Below are positions 1 through 9,643 of a DNA stretch of 64,000 bases, one piece after another; the first letter of the stretch is position 1; the number at the start of each line of letters is the position of its first letter. A program made the position numbers and the translations under genes. The notes beneath the pieces are model-generated. The model made no database searches. It worked only from the letters and a program-made list of their open reading frames with translations, and was not told the origin of the DNA. The stretch comes from Limnohabitans sp. MORI2 (GTDB lineage: Bacteria > Pseudomonadota > Gammaproteobacteria > Burkholderiales > Burkholderiaceae_C): positions 682,001-746,000 of the forward strand of contig NZ_AP027058.1 of the NCBI RefSeq assembly GCF_027925025.1, read 5' to 3'.

Positions 1-754
1 CCAAGGTTTCTCGGTCGTACAGCGAGAACGCGCCTTGCGCCACCAGCGTGCCTTGAAACAACGACTGAATGCGCTTGATGGCGGCAATGCCCAAGAAGTA
101 GTCCCACTCTTGCGCTTTGGTCAGCCAGTTTTGGCGCGAGTTGCGAATCAAAATTGCACCGGCCACCGCGCGTGTGTTGGGCGGGTCAGCCAAGCGTCGG
201 CCCACCAAGTTTTGAATGCCGTCTTTCCAAATCCAGCAATCGGCATCGACCGTGATGACGTAGGGGGTGTTGCACTGCGCCAAGCCTTGGTTGAGTGCGT
301 TGGCTTTGCCTGCGTTTTGTTTGAGGTCTATGAGGTTGAGGTTGGGGTATTCAAACAACAGATCGCGCACGATGCCTGCGGTGTTGTCTGCCGAACCATC
401 GTTGATGACCGTGACGTGCAGCGCGCCAGGGTAAGTTTGGCGCATGAGGCTGCGCACGGTGTCTTCGATGGACTCTGCTTCGTTGTACGCCGCCACCAGC
501 ACGGTGACACTGGGGTAATGGTCGTGCAGCGGCACGCGTGGACGTTTGTCGAGCGCCAAAGCCACCATGATGAAAGCATTCATGAAGCCGGGAATGATGG
601 CGATGAAGCCAATCAAAAACGCAGCAATAGCCGGTGCGGTGTGATGGCTGAGTTGCTCATACCAAGGAATGGAAAGCCAAATAGACAGCAGCATCCACGC
701 GGTGGACACGGCAACGGTGATGATGAATTTCCAACGAATCGTGATGTAGGGCAT
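1..754 (-). CDS. Glycosyltransferase family 2, membrane-bound (3' end beyond window)
   Basis: Partial gene: it starts with ATG at 754 and runs open off the left edge, giving 251 codons. The N-terminus holds two hydrophobic segments (about residues 9-30 and 40-65). A GT-A fold follows, with VTVLVAAYNEAESIEDT, VINDGSADNTAGI, NAGKANALNQGL and the metal-binding VDADCW, then EWDYFLG and QGAFSLYDRETL near the edge. This order matches processive GT2 synthases such as PgaC/IcaA or hyaluronan-synthase-like enzymes, which make and export a polysaccharide at the inner membrane. The ATG directly abuts the stop of the EAL gene, so the two are very probably co-transcribed. Substrate sugar and polymer cannot be told from this fragment. 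Confidence 0.88.
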   Translation of the reverse strand, partial: MPYITIRWKFIITVAVSTAWMLLSIWLSIPWYEQLSHHTAPAIAAFLIGFIAIIPGFMNAFIMVALALDKRPRVPLHDHYPSVTVLVAAYNEAESIEDTVRSLMRQTYPGALHVTVINDGSADNTAGIVRDLLFEYPNLNLIDLKQNAGKANALNQGLAQCNTPYVITVDADCWIWKDGIQNLVGRRLADPPNTRAVAGAILIRNSRQNWLTKAQEWDYFLGIAAIKRIQSLFQGTLVAQGAFSLYDRETL

Positions 755-1549
755 TCAAGGGGCGGGCGCGTGGCTGGCGATGAGCCAATGCGCCAAGGGC
801 TGAGGTTGAGAGAAATAAAAACCTTGCACCAAGCGGCAGTTCAAGCCCTGCAAGGCTTGGCACTGCTCGGCGGTTTCAACGCCTTCGGCAATCAGCTCAA
901 TGCCAAATTCGTCAGCAAAGGCAATCGCGGCTTTGACGATGGCGTGCACCATGGGGTGATCCATTTGTTGCGCAAACTGTTTGTCGAGTTTGATGACATC
1001 AAAGGGCAGCATGTGCAAACGGCTCAAGCTCGATTGCCCCGAACCAAAGTCGTCCATGACGATGCGCACGCCGCGCTTGCGTAGGGCGTGCAAACCATCA
1101 ATCACGGTTTGTGAGATGCGCTGAAAGTAGGTTTCGGTGATTTCAAAATCCAAACGTGTGATGGTGGCGGGTGGCAGCGCGTCGAGCCAGCCGTTGATGA
1201 AGGATGAAAAATCCAGCGCAGTGATGTGTCGGATCGACAAATTCACACTCACACGAATATCGGGGTGGGCGGCGAGAAGTTGTGGCAAGTCACGCGCCAC
1301 TTGCTGAAAAACCAAACGCTCCAGCGGTGCAATCAACCCAATGTGTTCGGCCACAGGAATGAATTGATCGGGCGTCACTTCGCCCCAAGGCCCAGGCGCA
1401 ATGCGGCACAGCGCTTCCACGCCCACGAGCTTGTGCGAGGGCAAAGCGTTTTGACCTTGGTAGACCAGGTCAATGTGTTGTTGTTCGATCGCGGACAAAA
1501 GCGCCTGCTTGATGTGGGGGAGGCGACTTGTCAAAACATCGGGTTCCAT
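755..1549 (-). CDS. EAL-domain cyclic-di-GMP phosphodiesterase
   Basis: A 264-residue protein that is almost entirely an EAL domain, with no visible membrane segment or sensor domain. EAL proteins hydrolyse c-di-GMP to pGpG. The signature residues look intact: GVEALCR (E45), SVNLS (N103), DFEITET (E136), MDDFGSG (D166, D167), KLDK (K187), AEGVET (E222) and QGFYF (Q242). Activity is therefore plausible. The stop codon touches the start of the downstream glycosyltransferase, so the pair probably links c-di-GMP turnover to polysaccharide synthesis. That functional link is inference. The ATG at 1549 gives the full domain. Confidence 0.93.
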   Translation of the reverse strand: MEPDVLTSRLPHIKQALLSAIEQQHIDLVYQGQNALPSHKLVGVEALCRIAPGPWGEVTPDQFIPVAEHIGLIAPLERLVFQQVARDLPQLLAAHPDIRVSVNLSIRHITALDFSSFINGWLDALPPATITRLDFEITETYFQRISQTVIDGLHALRKRGVRIVMDDFGSGQSSLSRLHMLPFDVIKLDKQFAQQMDHPMVHAIVKAAIAFADEFGIELIAEGVETAEQCQALQGLNCRLVQGFYFSQPQPLAHWLIASHAPAP

Positions 1550-1716
1550 GCGGTGATTTTCCTATTCAATGTGGTGCATTTCGGTTCAAGCTGTCTTGAA
1601 TTGCATAAAAACACGCGATGCGAATTGGCGTTGAGTTCTATCGTTTTAATTTTGAAGAATTTTTGTTGTATCAGTGTCTTGATAATGAGCATGCAAACAG
1701 ACAGAGAGGTTGGCAC

Positions 1717-2028
1717 ATGGTTATGACAGAGCGACGCCGTGCGGACAACGCGCTATTGCGCGAGAAGATTGACCACATTCAACAGACCAGTCAGCAGCTC
1801 AAAGACTTGGTCGATCAGGTGCAGGGCCAAGCTGTGGCATGGGCGCGTGAGGGCAAAGTCGTTGACCTGCCCAATGCTGAGTTGGCGCAAGTGCTAACCG
1901 TGGCATTTGCGCAGCAAGGCCAAGCGATGACACACATTCAGCAACACATCAAGGGGGTGGCTGTGCGTGAGGTTGCTGCAGCTGCTGCGCTGATCAGTGA
2001 TGAAGAATTGGCCGCCTTGTTGAAGTGA
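1717..2028 (+). CDS. Small coiled-coil protein of unknown function
   Basis: A 103-residue protein not recognised as a named family. The start ATG at 1717 was chosen because AGAGAGG lies 8 bases upstream; the open frame extends back to 1618 without a better site. The N-terminal half is strongly charged and helical (RRRADNALLREKIDHI, then repeated QQLKDLVDQ), suggesting a coiled coil. The C-terminal half is Ala/Gln-rich and ends in ISDEELAALLK. No signal peptide or membrane segment is seen. It stands alone between the divergent EAL gene and rdgC and is followed by its own terminator, so it is probably monocistronic. Confidence 0.65.
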   Translation: MVMTERRRADNALLREKIDHIQQTSQQLKDLVDQVQGQAVAWAREGKVVDLPNAELAQVLTVAFAQQGQAMTHIQQHIKGVAVREVAAAAALISDEELAALLK

Positions 2029-2078
2029 AGCGGCTGGGTGAGTGCGCAGGTCGCACGCTAAAATCGAAACAACGTACA

Positions 2079-2106
2079 AAGCCAACTCTTGCGGTTGGCT
2101 TTTTTA
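2079..2106 (+). terminator. Rho-independent terminator
   Basis: The arms GCCAAC and GTTGGC enclose a short loop and are followed by a run of six T. It lies about 50 bases after the coiled-coil gene and just before rdgC. Confidence 0.85.
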
Positions 2107-2138
2107 TTGCGGCACATGCCGGTGAGTAAAGGTAACTC

Positions 2139-3032
2139 GTGTTTAAAAATGTGATGGTGTATCGCGTGGCTGAGGGATGGAGCCCTAGTCTTGAGCAACT
2201 GGAGCAGGCGCTAGATGCTGAGCGTTTTGTGCCCTGTGGGGCCAGTCAAGAAAAGTCAGTGGGTTGGGTAGAGCCGCGCGGTGAAGCGTTTGGCCCGCTG
2301 GTGGAAGCGGTGAGTGGTCAACGCATTTTGAAGCTCAAAATTGAAACCCGTGGCGTGCCTGGCTCGGTGGTGACGCGTAAAACCAAAGAGCGCTGCGCCC
2401 ACATTGAAGCCACTGAAGGCCGCAAGCCCGGCAAGAAAGAAACGCAAGAAATCAAAGAAGACGTGAAGTTGTCTTTGATGCCGATGGCGTTCAGCAAAGA
2501 GTCGTCCGTGTGGGTGTGGTTCGACCCAGCGACGAATTTGTTGGTGCTCGATGCAGGCAGCCAAGCGAAAGCGGATGAAGTGGTGACGATGTTGGTCAAG
2601 TCGTTGGCAGGACTTAGCCTGACGCTCATCAACACCGAGATGTCCCCTCAATCAGCAATGGCTCAATGGCTGATCAGCCAAGAGCCACCTGCTGGCTTTA
2701 GCGTAGACCGTGAATGTGAACTCAAAGCTGCCGATGAATCCAAATCGGTGGTGCGCTATGTACGTCACCCGCTCGACACGGACGAGGTCAAGCAACATGT
2801 GCAAGACGGTAAGTTGCCCACACGCTTGGCCATGACGTGGGACGCGCGCGTGTCGTTCTCGCTCACCGAGGGGATGCAGCTCAAGAAGGTGACGTTCTTG
2901 GATGTGGTGTTTGAAGGTGCGTCTGAGCAAGACGGTGGTTTTGATGCCGATGTGGCCATTGCAACGGGCGAACTACGCAAATTGCTGCCAGACTTGCTAG
3001 AGGCCTTAGGCGGTGAAATGGCGCTTGGCTAA
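2139..3032 (+). CDS. rdgC: Recombination-associated protein RdgC
   Basis: A 297-residue homologue of RdgC, the ring-shaped dimeric DNA-binding protein that encircles duplex DNA and restrains RecA-driven recombination (E. coli RdgC is 303 residues). Family features seen are the N-terminal FKNVMVYRV strand, the FVPCGASQEKSVGWVEPRG segment, RKTKERCAHIEATEGRKPG in the middle and LPTRLAMTWDARVSF near residue 235. GTG at 2139 is taken as the start because it directly precedes FKNVMVYR and has AAAGG upstream. It is convergent with the next gene. No partner gene is seen beside it. Confidence 0.95.
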   Translation: MFKNVMVYRVAEGWSPSLEQLEQALDAERFVPCGASQEKSVGWVEPRGEAFGPLVEAVSGQRILKLKIETRGVPGSVVTRKTKERCAHIEATEGRKPGKKETQEIKEDVKLSLMPMAFSKESSVWVWFDPATNLLVLDAGSQAKADEVVTMLVKSLAGLSLTLINTEMSPQSAMAQWLISQEPPAGFSVDRECELKAADESKSVVRYVRHPLDTDEVKQHVQDGKLPTRLAMTWDARVSFSLTEGMQLKKVTFLDVVFEGASEQDGGFDADVAIATGELRKLLPDLLEALGGEMALG

Positions 3033-3052
3033 ACGCCCGCAGCGCCCAGCGT

Positions 3053-3436
3053 TTAGTCGCTGATGAGTTCAGCGTTCAAACGACGTGCGCGGTGGTCCAC
3101 ATAGTAGCCACCAAACTCGGTGTAACGCAGCACATGCTGTTGACATTGGCTGCACGCGTGTACATCGCAACGGTTGTACGGGAAAAATTTCAAAGCCACG
3201 GGCGCATCAGTTGATTCATACCGAGTGCCGTTGGGATGCTGTTCCTCAAACGTGGGTTCGTAAGCCTCAGGGTCACGCAGCGTGGCCACCAAGCTCATTT
3301 GCTGCGCAGGCCATGCGGTGTCGTTGATGCTCTCCCAGCCTGTGCAGTGTTGTAGGCTGCATTGGCAAGGCGTGTGTGGGTGATCGGTCAGTTGACGCAG
3401 GGCTTCGGGTGTGCTGATGAATGGTGCAGAACTCAT
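3053..3436 (-). CDS. Cysteine-rich protein of unknown function
   Basis: About 127 residues from the ATG at 3436 (MSSAPF). The frame is open back to 3484, but that ATG lies inside the gltA terminator, so the shorter form is preferred. The sequence carries a PCQCSLQHC cluster near the N-terminus and a CDVHACSQCQQH cluster near residue 93, a spacing that suggests a bound metal such as zinc. A GGYYVDHRARRL motif follows close to the C-terminus. No signal peptide or membrane segment is visible. It lies downstream of gltA on the same strand, separated by the terminator. I cannot assign a family. Confidence 0.65.
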   Translation of the reverse strand: MSSAPFISTPEALRQLTDHPHTPCQCSLQHCTGWESINDTAWPAQQMSLVATLRDPEAYEPTFEEQHPNGTRYESTDAPVALKFFPYNRCDVHACSQCQQHVLRYTEFGGYYVDHRARRLNAELISD

Positions 3437-3482
3437 AGGGGCAGAGCCTACCACTGCGCTGTCTTGCAAACGCCCCAAAAAC

Positions 3483-3511
3483 AAAAAAGCCCTGCAGTGC
3501 AGGGCTTTTTG
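3483..3511 (-). terminator. Terminator after gltA
   Basis: The arms AAGCCCTGCA and TGCAGGGCTT form an almost perfect palindrome with A- and T-runs on both sides. It can act on either strand; its position 30 bases past gltA fits termination of the sdh-gltA transcript. Confidence 0.85.
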
Positions 3512-3540
3512 CTGTCGCGCACGAGTCGCAACTGTGGCAG

Positions 3541-4854
<1,314 letters not shown>

Positions 4855-4892
4855 GGTGGTTCCTAAATGTCTTTTTAAAAGCGGTACTCGGT

Positions 4893-5216
4893 TCAGTGTC
4901 TCAACATACGCAGCACTTCGACTGCTTCTTCGGTCAGCGGCTTTTCGGGCAACTGTTTGCGTTCCAAGAGGAGGTCCAGCAAATCGTTGTCAGATAAGTC
5001 CATCAATTCATACATGCCTCGTGCATGACCCACGGTTAAGCGAGATTCATGCCGCTCGAAAAATTTTTGAATGAACAAATCGTTTTCGAGCAGGCCGCGC
5101 CGGCTGCGCCAGTGCAGTTTGCTCAGGGCTCTTTCGTCCAGCGCAAGCTTTCCGTCCAAGCCGTCGAGCAACGGATCACCAACCGAGGTGTCGCGAAATG
5201 GTGCGGCCACGTCCAT
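4893..5216 (-). CDS. sdhE: FAD assembly factor SdhE
   Basis: A 107-residue DUF339 protein that promotes covalent flavinylation of SdhA. The family signature RGxxExD appears as RGLLEND near residue 40, followed by the acidic helix [15 protein letters not shown]. It is slightly longer than E. coli SdhE (88 residues) because of an N-terminal extension ([16 protein letters not shown]). It sits 31 bases downstream of sdhB, next to its client enzyme, which supports the call. An internal start would shorten the extension; ATG at 5216 is the first in frame. Confidence 0.95.
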   Translation of the reverse strand: MDVAAPFRDTSVGDPLLDGLDGKLALDERALSKLHWRSRRGLLENDLFIQKFFERHESRLTVGHARGMYELMDLSDNDLLDLLLERKQLPEKPLTEEAVEVLRMLRH

Positions 5217-5247
5217 GTTGGTGCTCCGTGTGATGCTTTGTCGTGCC

Positions 5248-5952
5248 TTAGATGGCGCGACGTACCATCAATTCTTTGATTTTGCCGATGGCCTTGGTGG
5301 GGTTCAAACCCTTGGGGCACACGTCAACGCAGTTCATGATGGTGTGGCAACGGAAGAGGCGGTAAGGGTCTTCCAAGTTGTCCAAACGCTCGCCAGTGGC
5401 TTGGTCGCGGCTATCAGCAATGAAGCGATAGGCTTGCAACAAACCAGCAGGGCCCACGAACTTGTCGGGGTTCCACCAGAACGAGGGGCAGCTGGTGGAG
5501 CAGCTGGCGCACAAAATACATTCGTACAAGCCGTTCAACTCTTCGCGCTCTTCAGGCGACTGCAAACGCTCGCGCTCAGGCGCAGGCGTGTTGTTGATGA
5601 GGTAGGGCTTGATGGAGTGGTATTGCTTGAAGAACTGGGTCATGTCCACGATCAAGTCGCGGATGACGGGCAGACCTGGCAGGGGCTTCAACACGATGTC
5701 GCCGCTGAGAGATTTCAAGTTGGTCAAGCAAGCCAAACCGTTTTTGCCGTTGATGTTCATGGCGTCAGAGCCACACACACCTTCGCGGCAAGAGCGACGG
5801 AAAGACAAAGTGGGGTCAACCGCTTTGAGTTTGACCAAGGCGTCAAGCAACATGCGCTCTGAACCGTCGAGTTCGATCTCGATGGATTGCATGTACGGTT
5901 TCGCGTCGGTGTCAGGGTCGTAGCGGTAGATCTTGAAAGTACGTTTTGCCAT
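5248..5952 (-). CDS. sdhB: Succinate dehydrogenase iron-sulfur subunit
   Basis: A 234-residue SdhB that passes electrons from the SdhA flavin to ubiquinone through three Fe-S centres. The [2Fe-2S] ligands are in [12 protein letters not shown] (C55, C60) and LACL (C75). The [4Fe-4S]/[3Fe-4S] ligands are in [14 protein letters not shown] and [16 protein letters not shown]. Length and order match the family. It follows sdhA by 33 bases and precedes sdhE, within the sdhCDAB-sdhE-gltA series. Confidence 0.98.
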   Translation of the reverse strand: MAKRTFKIYRYDPDTDAKPYMQSIEIELDGSERMLLDALVKLKAVDPTLSFRRSCREGVCGSDAMNINGKNGLACLTNLKSLSGDIVLKPLPGLPVIRDLIVDMTQFFKQYHSIKPYLINNTPAPERERLQSPEEREELNGLYECILCASCSTSCPSFWWNPDKFVGPAGLLQAYRFIADSRDQATGERLDNLEDPYRLFRCHTIMNCVDVCPKGLNPTKAIGKIKELMVRRAI

Positions 5953-5985
5953 TTTTCAAATTCCTTTAATCGTGCGATGCGACGC

Positions 5986-7788
5986 TTAGAACGTACGGGG
6001 CTTGGGTGGCACGGTTTCAGCCGTCAAAGGCTTCATGCGCACGGGCTTGTAAGTCAAGCTGTTGTTGGCGCTGTGCCACAAGGTGTGCTTCATCCACTCA
6101 GCATCGTTGCGGCCCAGAGGGCAGGTGGGGTGAGTCACATCGTGTTCGTAGTCGCGGACCAAGTGGGCGCCACGGCACTCTTTACGAGCAGCGGCAGACT
6201 CCATGGTGGCCTGGGCGGCTTCCATGAGGTTGTCCACTTCCAAGGCTTCGATGCGTGCGGTGTTGAAGACTTTGGAGTTGTCTTTGAGGCCAATGTTGGC
6301 CACGCGAGCACGCAACTCAGCGATCTTGCGCACGCCTTCGTCCATGGACTCTTGGCTACGGAACACGCCAGCATGCGTTTGCATGATGGCGCGCATGTCG
6401 TTGGCGATGTCTTGGGCGTATTCGCCGTTCTTGTTGTTTTCCAAGCGGGCCAAACGTGCCAAGGTGAAGTCAGATGCGTTCGCTGGCAAGTCGGCTTGTG
6501 TAGCGCCGGCCACTGTGTTGGCAATGATGTGGTCGCCAGCAGCTTTGCCGAATACCAACAAATCGAGCAAGGAGTTAGTACCCAAGCGGTTGGCGCCGTG
6601 CACCGACACACATGAACACTCGCCCACAGCGTAGAGGCCCTTGACGGGTTTGTCTTCGCCGTTGACTTGTTCCACCACTTGACCGTGGATGTTGGTTGGA
6701 ATGCCACCCATTTGATAGTGGATGGTAGGCACCACAGGAATAGGCTCTTTGGTGATGTCGACGTTGGCAAAGTTGTGGCCAATTTCTTCCACCGAAGGCA
6801 AACGCTTGCGGATGGTGTCGGCGCCCAAGTGGTCCAACTTCATGTGGATGTAGTCTTTGTTAGGACCGCAGCCGCGACCTTCCAAAATTTCTTGGCCCAT
6901 GCAGCGTGACACGAAGTCGCGGGGTGCCAAGTCTTTCAGTGTGGGCGCATAGCGCTCCATGAAGCGCTCGCCTTCGCTGTTGAGCAAAATCGCGCCTTCG
7001 CCGCGGCAGCCTTCGGTCAACAACACGCCAGCACCGGCCACGCCAGTGGGGTGGAATTGCCAGAATTCCATGTCTTGCAAAGCAATGCCTGCGCGAGCAG
7101 CCATGCCCAAGCCGTCACCGGTGTTGATGAACGCGTTGGTGGACGATTGGAAGATACGGCCAGCGCCGCCTGTGGCGAACAACACGGTTTGCGCTTGCAA
7201 CTCGTACACGTCGCCAGTTTCCATTTCAAGCGCGGTCACGCCCACCACATCGCCGTCGGCGTTGCGGATCAAATCAAGCGCCATCCACTCCACAAAGAAA
7301 GTGGTGCGGGCTGCCACGTTGGCTTGGTACAAGGTGTGCAGCATGGCGTGGCCTGTACGGTCAGCCGCAGCACAAGCACGTTGCACAGGCTTTTCACCAA
7401 AGTTGGCGGTGTGGCCGCCGAAAGGACGTTGGTAAATGGTGCCGTCGGCGTTGCGGTCGAAAGGCATGCCCATGTGTTCGAGTTCGTACACGACTTTGGG
7501 CGCTTCACGACACATGTATTCGATCGCGTCTTGGTCGCCGAGCCAGTCGGAGCCTTTGACGGTGTCGTAGAAGTGATATTCCCAGTTGTCTTCAGACATG
7601 TTGCCCAAAGAGGCAGACACGCCGCCTTGCGCTGCCACGGTGTGCGAGCGAGTGGGGAACACTTTAGACAAAACAGCAACGTTCAAACCTGCGCGAGCAA
7701 GTTGCAACGATGCACGCATGCCAGAGCCACCGGCACCGACGATGACCACATCAAACTTGCGACGTGGGATAGAGCTTTTAACGGTCAT
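5986..7788 (-). CDS. sdhA: Succinate dehydrogenase flavoprotein subunit
   Basis: A 600-residue SdhA that oxidises succinate to fumarate at the inner face of the cytoplasmic membrane. The FAD-binding VVIVGAGGSGMRA begins near residue 14. The covalent flavinylation motif RSHTVAAQGG places the flavin on H49. GGHTANFGEKPVQRAC, the active-site region with LAPRDFVSRCM, and the substrate loop VPTIHYQMGGIPTN are all present. The C-terminal domain ends with VPPKPRTF. It starts 3 bases after sdhD, so translation is probably coupled. Confidence 0.98.
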   Translation of the reverse strand: MTVKSSIPRRKFDVVIVGAGGSGMRASLQLARAGLNVAVLSKVFPTRSHTVAAQGGVSASLGNMSEDNWEYHFYDTVKGSDWLGDQDAIEYMCREAPKVVYELEHMGMPFDRNADGTIYQRPFGGHTANFGEKPVQRACAAADRTGHAMLHTLYQANVAARTTFFVEWMALDLIRNADGDVVGVTALEMETGDVYELQAQTVLFATGGAGRIFQSSTNAFINTGDGLGMAARAGIALQDMEFWQFHPTGVAGAGVLLTEGCRGEGAILLNSEGERFMERYAPTLKDLAPRDFVSRCMGQEILEGRGCGPNKDYIHMKLDHLGADTIRKRLPSVEEIGHNFANVDITKEPIPVVPTIHYQMGGIPTNIHGQVVEQVNGEDKPVKGLYAVGECSCVSVHGANRLGTNSLLDLLVFGKAAGDHIIANTVAGATQADLPANASDFTLARLARLENNKNGEYAQDIANDMRAIMQTHAGVFRSQESMDEGVRKIAELRARVANIGLKDNSKVFNTARIEALEVDNLMEAAQATMESAAARKECRGAHLVRDYEHDVTHPTCPLGRNDAEWMKHTLWHSANNSLTYKPVRMKPLTAETVPPKPRTF

Positions 7789-7791
7789 GAC

Positions 7792-8157
7792 TTAGAGCCT
7801 CCAGAGAACCTGAATGGCCCAGCCGAGACAAGACACCAGCCAGACCAAAGTGAATACTTGCAGAACCAAACGCAGGCCAACGGCCTTGACGTAGTCCATC
7901 CAAATGTCGCGAACACCCACCCACACGTGGATGGCCAAAGCGATAAAGACTGAGAAGGTCAAAGCCTTCATGAATTGGGTGCTGAAAATGCCAGCCCATT
8001 TGTCGTAGCTGATTTCGCCGCTGGTCAAGAGCACTTGGCCCAACACGGCCAAGGTGAACAACACCATCAAAACACCAGTGACGCGCTGGGCGAGCCAGTC
8101 ACGCAGACCGTAGTGAGCGCCGACAACGACGCGCTTGGAACCGTAATTCACGGACAT
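7792..8157 (-). CDS. sdhD: Succinate dehydrogenase membrane anchor subunit SdhD
   Basis: A 121-residue hydrophobic protein with three predicted transmembrane segments (about residues 28-47, 60-80 and 94-118). It anchors SdhAB and helps form the quinone site and haem b pocket. HVWVGVRDIWMDYV after the second segment carries the likely haem ligand His and the conserved RDIxMDY pattern of SdhD. It lies 18 bases after sdhC and 3 bases before sdhA. Position and topology make the call firm despite low sequence conservation of this family. Confidence 0.95.
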   Translation of the reverse strand: MSVNYGSKRVVVGAHYGLRDWLAQRVTGVLMVLFTLAVLGQVLLTSGEISYDKWAGIFSTQFMKALTFSVFIALAIHVWVGVRDIWMDYVKAVGLRLVLQVFTLVWLVSCLGWAIQVLWRL

Positions 8158-8175
8158 GTTGTAACTCCTCGAGAA

Positions 8176-8607
8176 TTAGTAAAGGCCAAACAGCTTGGCG
8201 CCCAATGCGGCGGTCAAACCAAGGCTCACCACCAGGGTGAACACGGCAGATGATTTGCCGAACTCTTTGCTCACAGCATGGCAAACGTCCATGTAGACGT
8301 GACGCACGCCAGCGATCAAGTGGTGCAAGTAAGCCCAGATCAGGCCCAACACCACCACTTTCACCAACACAGCAGGCACAAAGCCCAGACCGACGTTGAA
8401 CGCGGCGCTGAATTTGGCGAAGGAGATTTCAGATGACACAGAGGTGTCAAACATCCAAACGAGCAAGGGCAACAACAAGAACATGATCAAACCGCTGATG
8501 CGGTGCAAGATCGACACGATGCCGGCCGCTGGAAGGCGATAAGAAGGCAGATCGGTGAGGGCGTTGATGTTGCGGAACTCAGGCCGCTTTTTGGCAAGCT
8601 GGGTCAT
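8176..8607 (-). CDS. sdhC: Succinate dehydrogenase cytochrome b556 subunit SdhC
   Basis: A 143-residue membrane subunit with three hydrophobic helices. GIVSILHRISG near residue 30 carries the Ser and Arg that line the ubiquinone site in characterised SdhC. HHLIAGVRHVYMD near residue 90 contains the axial haem ligand His. It is the first gene of the minus-strand sdh operon. The 89-base gap upstream, up to the GntR gene, should hold the operon promoter, but I could not pick a convincing -35/-10 pair. A weak TAGAAT lies there on the minus strand. Confidence 0.96.
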   Translation of the reverse strand: MTQLAKKRPEFRNINALTDLPSYRLPAAGIVSILHRISGLIMFLLLPLLVWMFDTSVSSEISFAKFSAAFNVGLGFVPAVLVKVVVLGLIWAYLHHLIAGVRHVYMDVCHAVSKEFGKSSAVFTLVVSLGLTAALGAKLFGLY

Positions 8608-8696
8608 GTGGGGTCTTTCTTCAGGGTTATCTGCAAGTCAAAACAACTTTTCATTCTATTTCACTTCATCAAACTGACGTGAGGGTTTCAAGCCTG

Positions 8697-9500
8697 TCAG
8701 CTCAAAGCATTACGGTAATGGTGCGTGTCGGTTCGGTAGAGTCCGCGGCGCAGCTCCATGGGGGTGTCGTTGTAGGTGTAGGCCACCCGTTCTACGCTCA
8801 GCAAAGGCGCTGTGGTGGTCACTTTGAGCAACTCAGCTTGCTCTGCATCGGGGTTGACGGCTCGAATGTTTTCGTCGGCGCGCACCATGCGCACGCCGAA
8901 CTCGGTTTCGAACAAAGCGTACATCGGGCCGTTGTAATTACTTAAGCGTTCGGCCGTGAGGCCTTTGAACGGTGTGCCAGGGAGCCACAGCTCTTCCAAA
9001 ATGGTGGGCACCCCTGCATAAGCCAACACGCGGCGCACTTGCAGCACAGGGTCGCCGCTGCGTAGGCTGAGGGCGCGGGCCACATCGGCACTGGCACGAA
9101 GACGTTTGCAGTCGATGATGGTGCGCTCGGCCGGGCCTTCGCTTTGGGTGTCACCGTTGTCGGGTTGTAGCTTCAAAAAGCGGTATTGCACATGCTGTTC
9201 GGCGTGTGTGGCGACAAATGTGCCTTTGCCTTGACGGCGCACCACCAAGTTTTCTGCGGCCAACTCGTCAATGGCTTTGCGAACCGTGCCTTGGCTGACG
9301 CGAAAACGCGCCGCCAAATCCATTTCGCTGGGGATGGCTTCGCCCGGTTTCCATTCCCCCGATTGCAAGCTTTGCAGGATGAGGCCTTTGATCTGCTGGT
9401 ACAGCGGGCTGAATGCAGGGCCGGGCGCGCCCAAGGCGCTGCCACCCGCGGTTGGCGGGGGGGCGCTGAAGGTAAAAGCGGGCGCGGAGGAGGTGGCCAT
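8697..9500 (-). CDS. GntR-family (HutC/UTRA) transcriptional regulator
   Basis: A 267-residue regulator. An N-terminal winged helix (SPLYQQIKGLILQSL, then PSEMDLAARFRVSQGTVRKAIDEL and VVRRQGKGTFV) spans about residues 30-105. A C-terminal UTRA ligand domain (VRRVLAYAGVPTILEE to ELRRGLYRTDTHHYR) follows. A Pro/Ala-rich 28-residue leader precedes the HTH, so a later start is possible. It is divergent from mdh and directly upstream of sdhC, hence probably a regulator of TCA-cycle genes. The effector is not deducible. A palindrome at 9552-9563 is a candidate operator. Confidence 0.93.
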   Translation of the reverse strand: MATSSAPAFTFSAPPPTAGGSALGAPGPAFSPLYQQIKGLILQSLQSGEWKPGEAIPSEMDLAARFRVSQGTVRKAIDELAAENLVVRRQGKGTFVATHAEQHVQYRFLKLQPDNGDTQSEGPAERTIIDCKRLRASADVARALSLRSGDPVLQVRRVLAYAGVPTILEELWLPGTPFKGLTAERLSNYNGPMYALFETEFGVRMVRADENIRAVNPDAEQAELLKVTTTAPLLSVERVAYTYNDTPMELRRGLYRTDTHHYRNALS

Positions 9501-9532
9501 GTTTAGATTGAAAACGCGTGGGCGTCAGTTCT

Positions 9533-9563
9533 TTGTCAAGCTCATATCATATCTTCTATAAGA
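9533..9563 (+). promoter_or_regulatory. Candidate mdh promoter with overlapping palindromic operator
   Basis: TTGTCA (9533-9538) and CTATAA (9556-9561) are spaced 17 bases apart. The imperfect palindrome TCTTCTATAAGA (9552-9563) covers the -10. An additional half-like ATAAGAC follows. Binding by the divergent GntR protein is inference. Confidence 0.5.
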
Positions 9564-9643
9564 CATAAGACAGCTCATTTGCTCGAATTCGCGGGTAAAC
9601 TCTGTCGATTCTCTTTTTTTCATCACTTATTTGGAGTTCTCCC

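Noticed and set aside
35..1084. Long plus-strand open frame (349 codons)
   Set aside because: It is antisense to the glycosyltransferase and EAL genes, whose motifs are clear; its own product has no recognisable domain.
3029..3057. Hairpin CTAAACGC/GCGTTTAG as the rdgC terminator
   Set aside because: There is no T-run after it; too weak to list.
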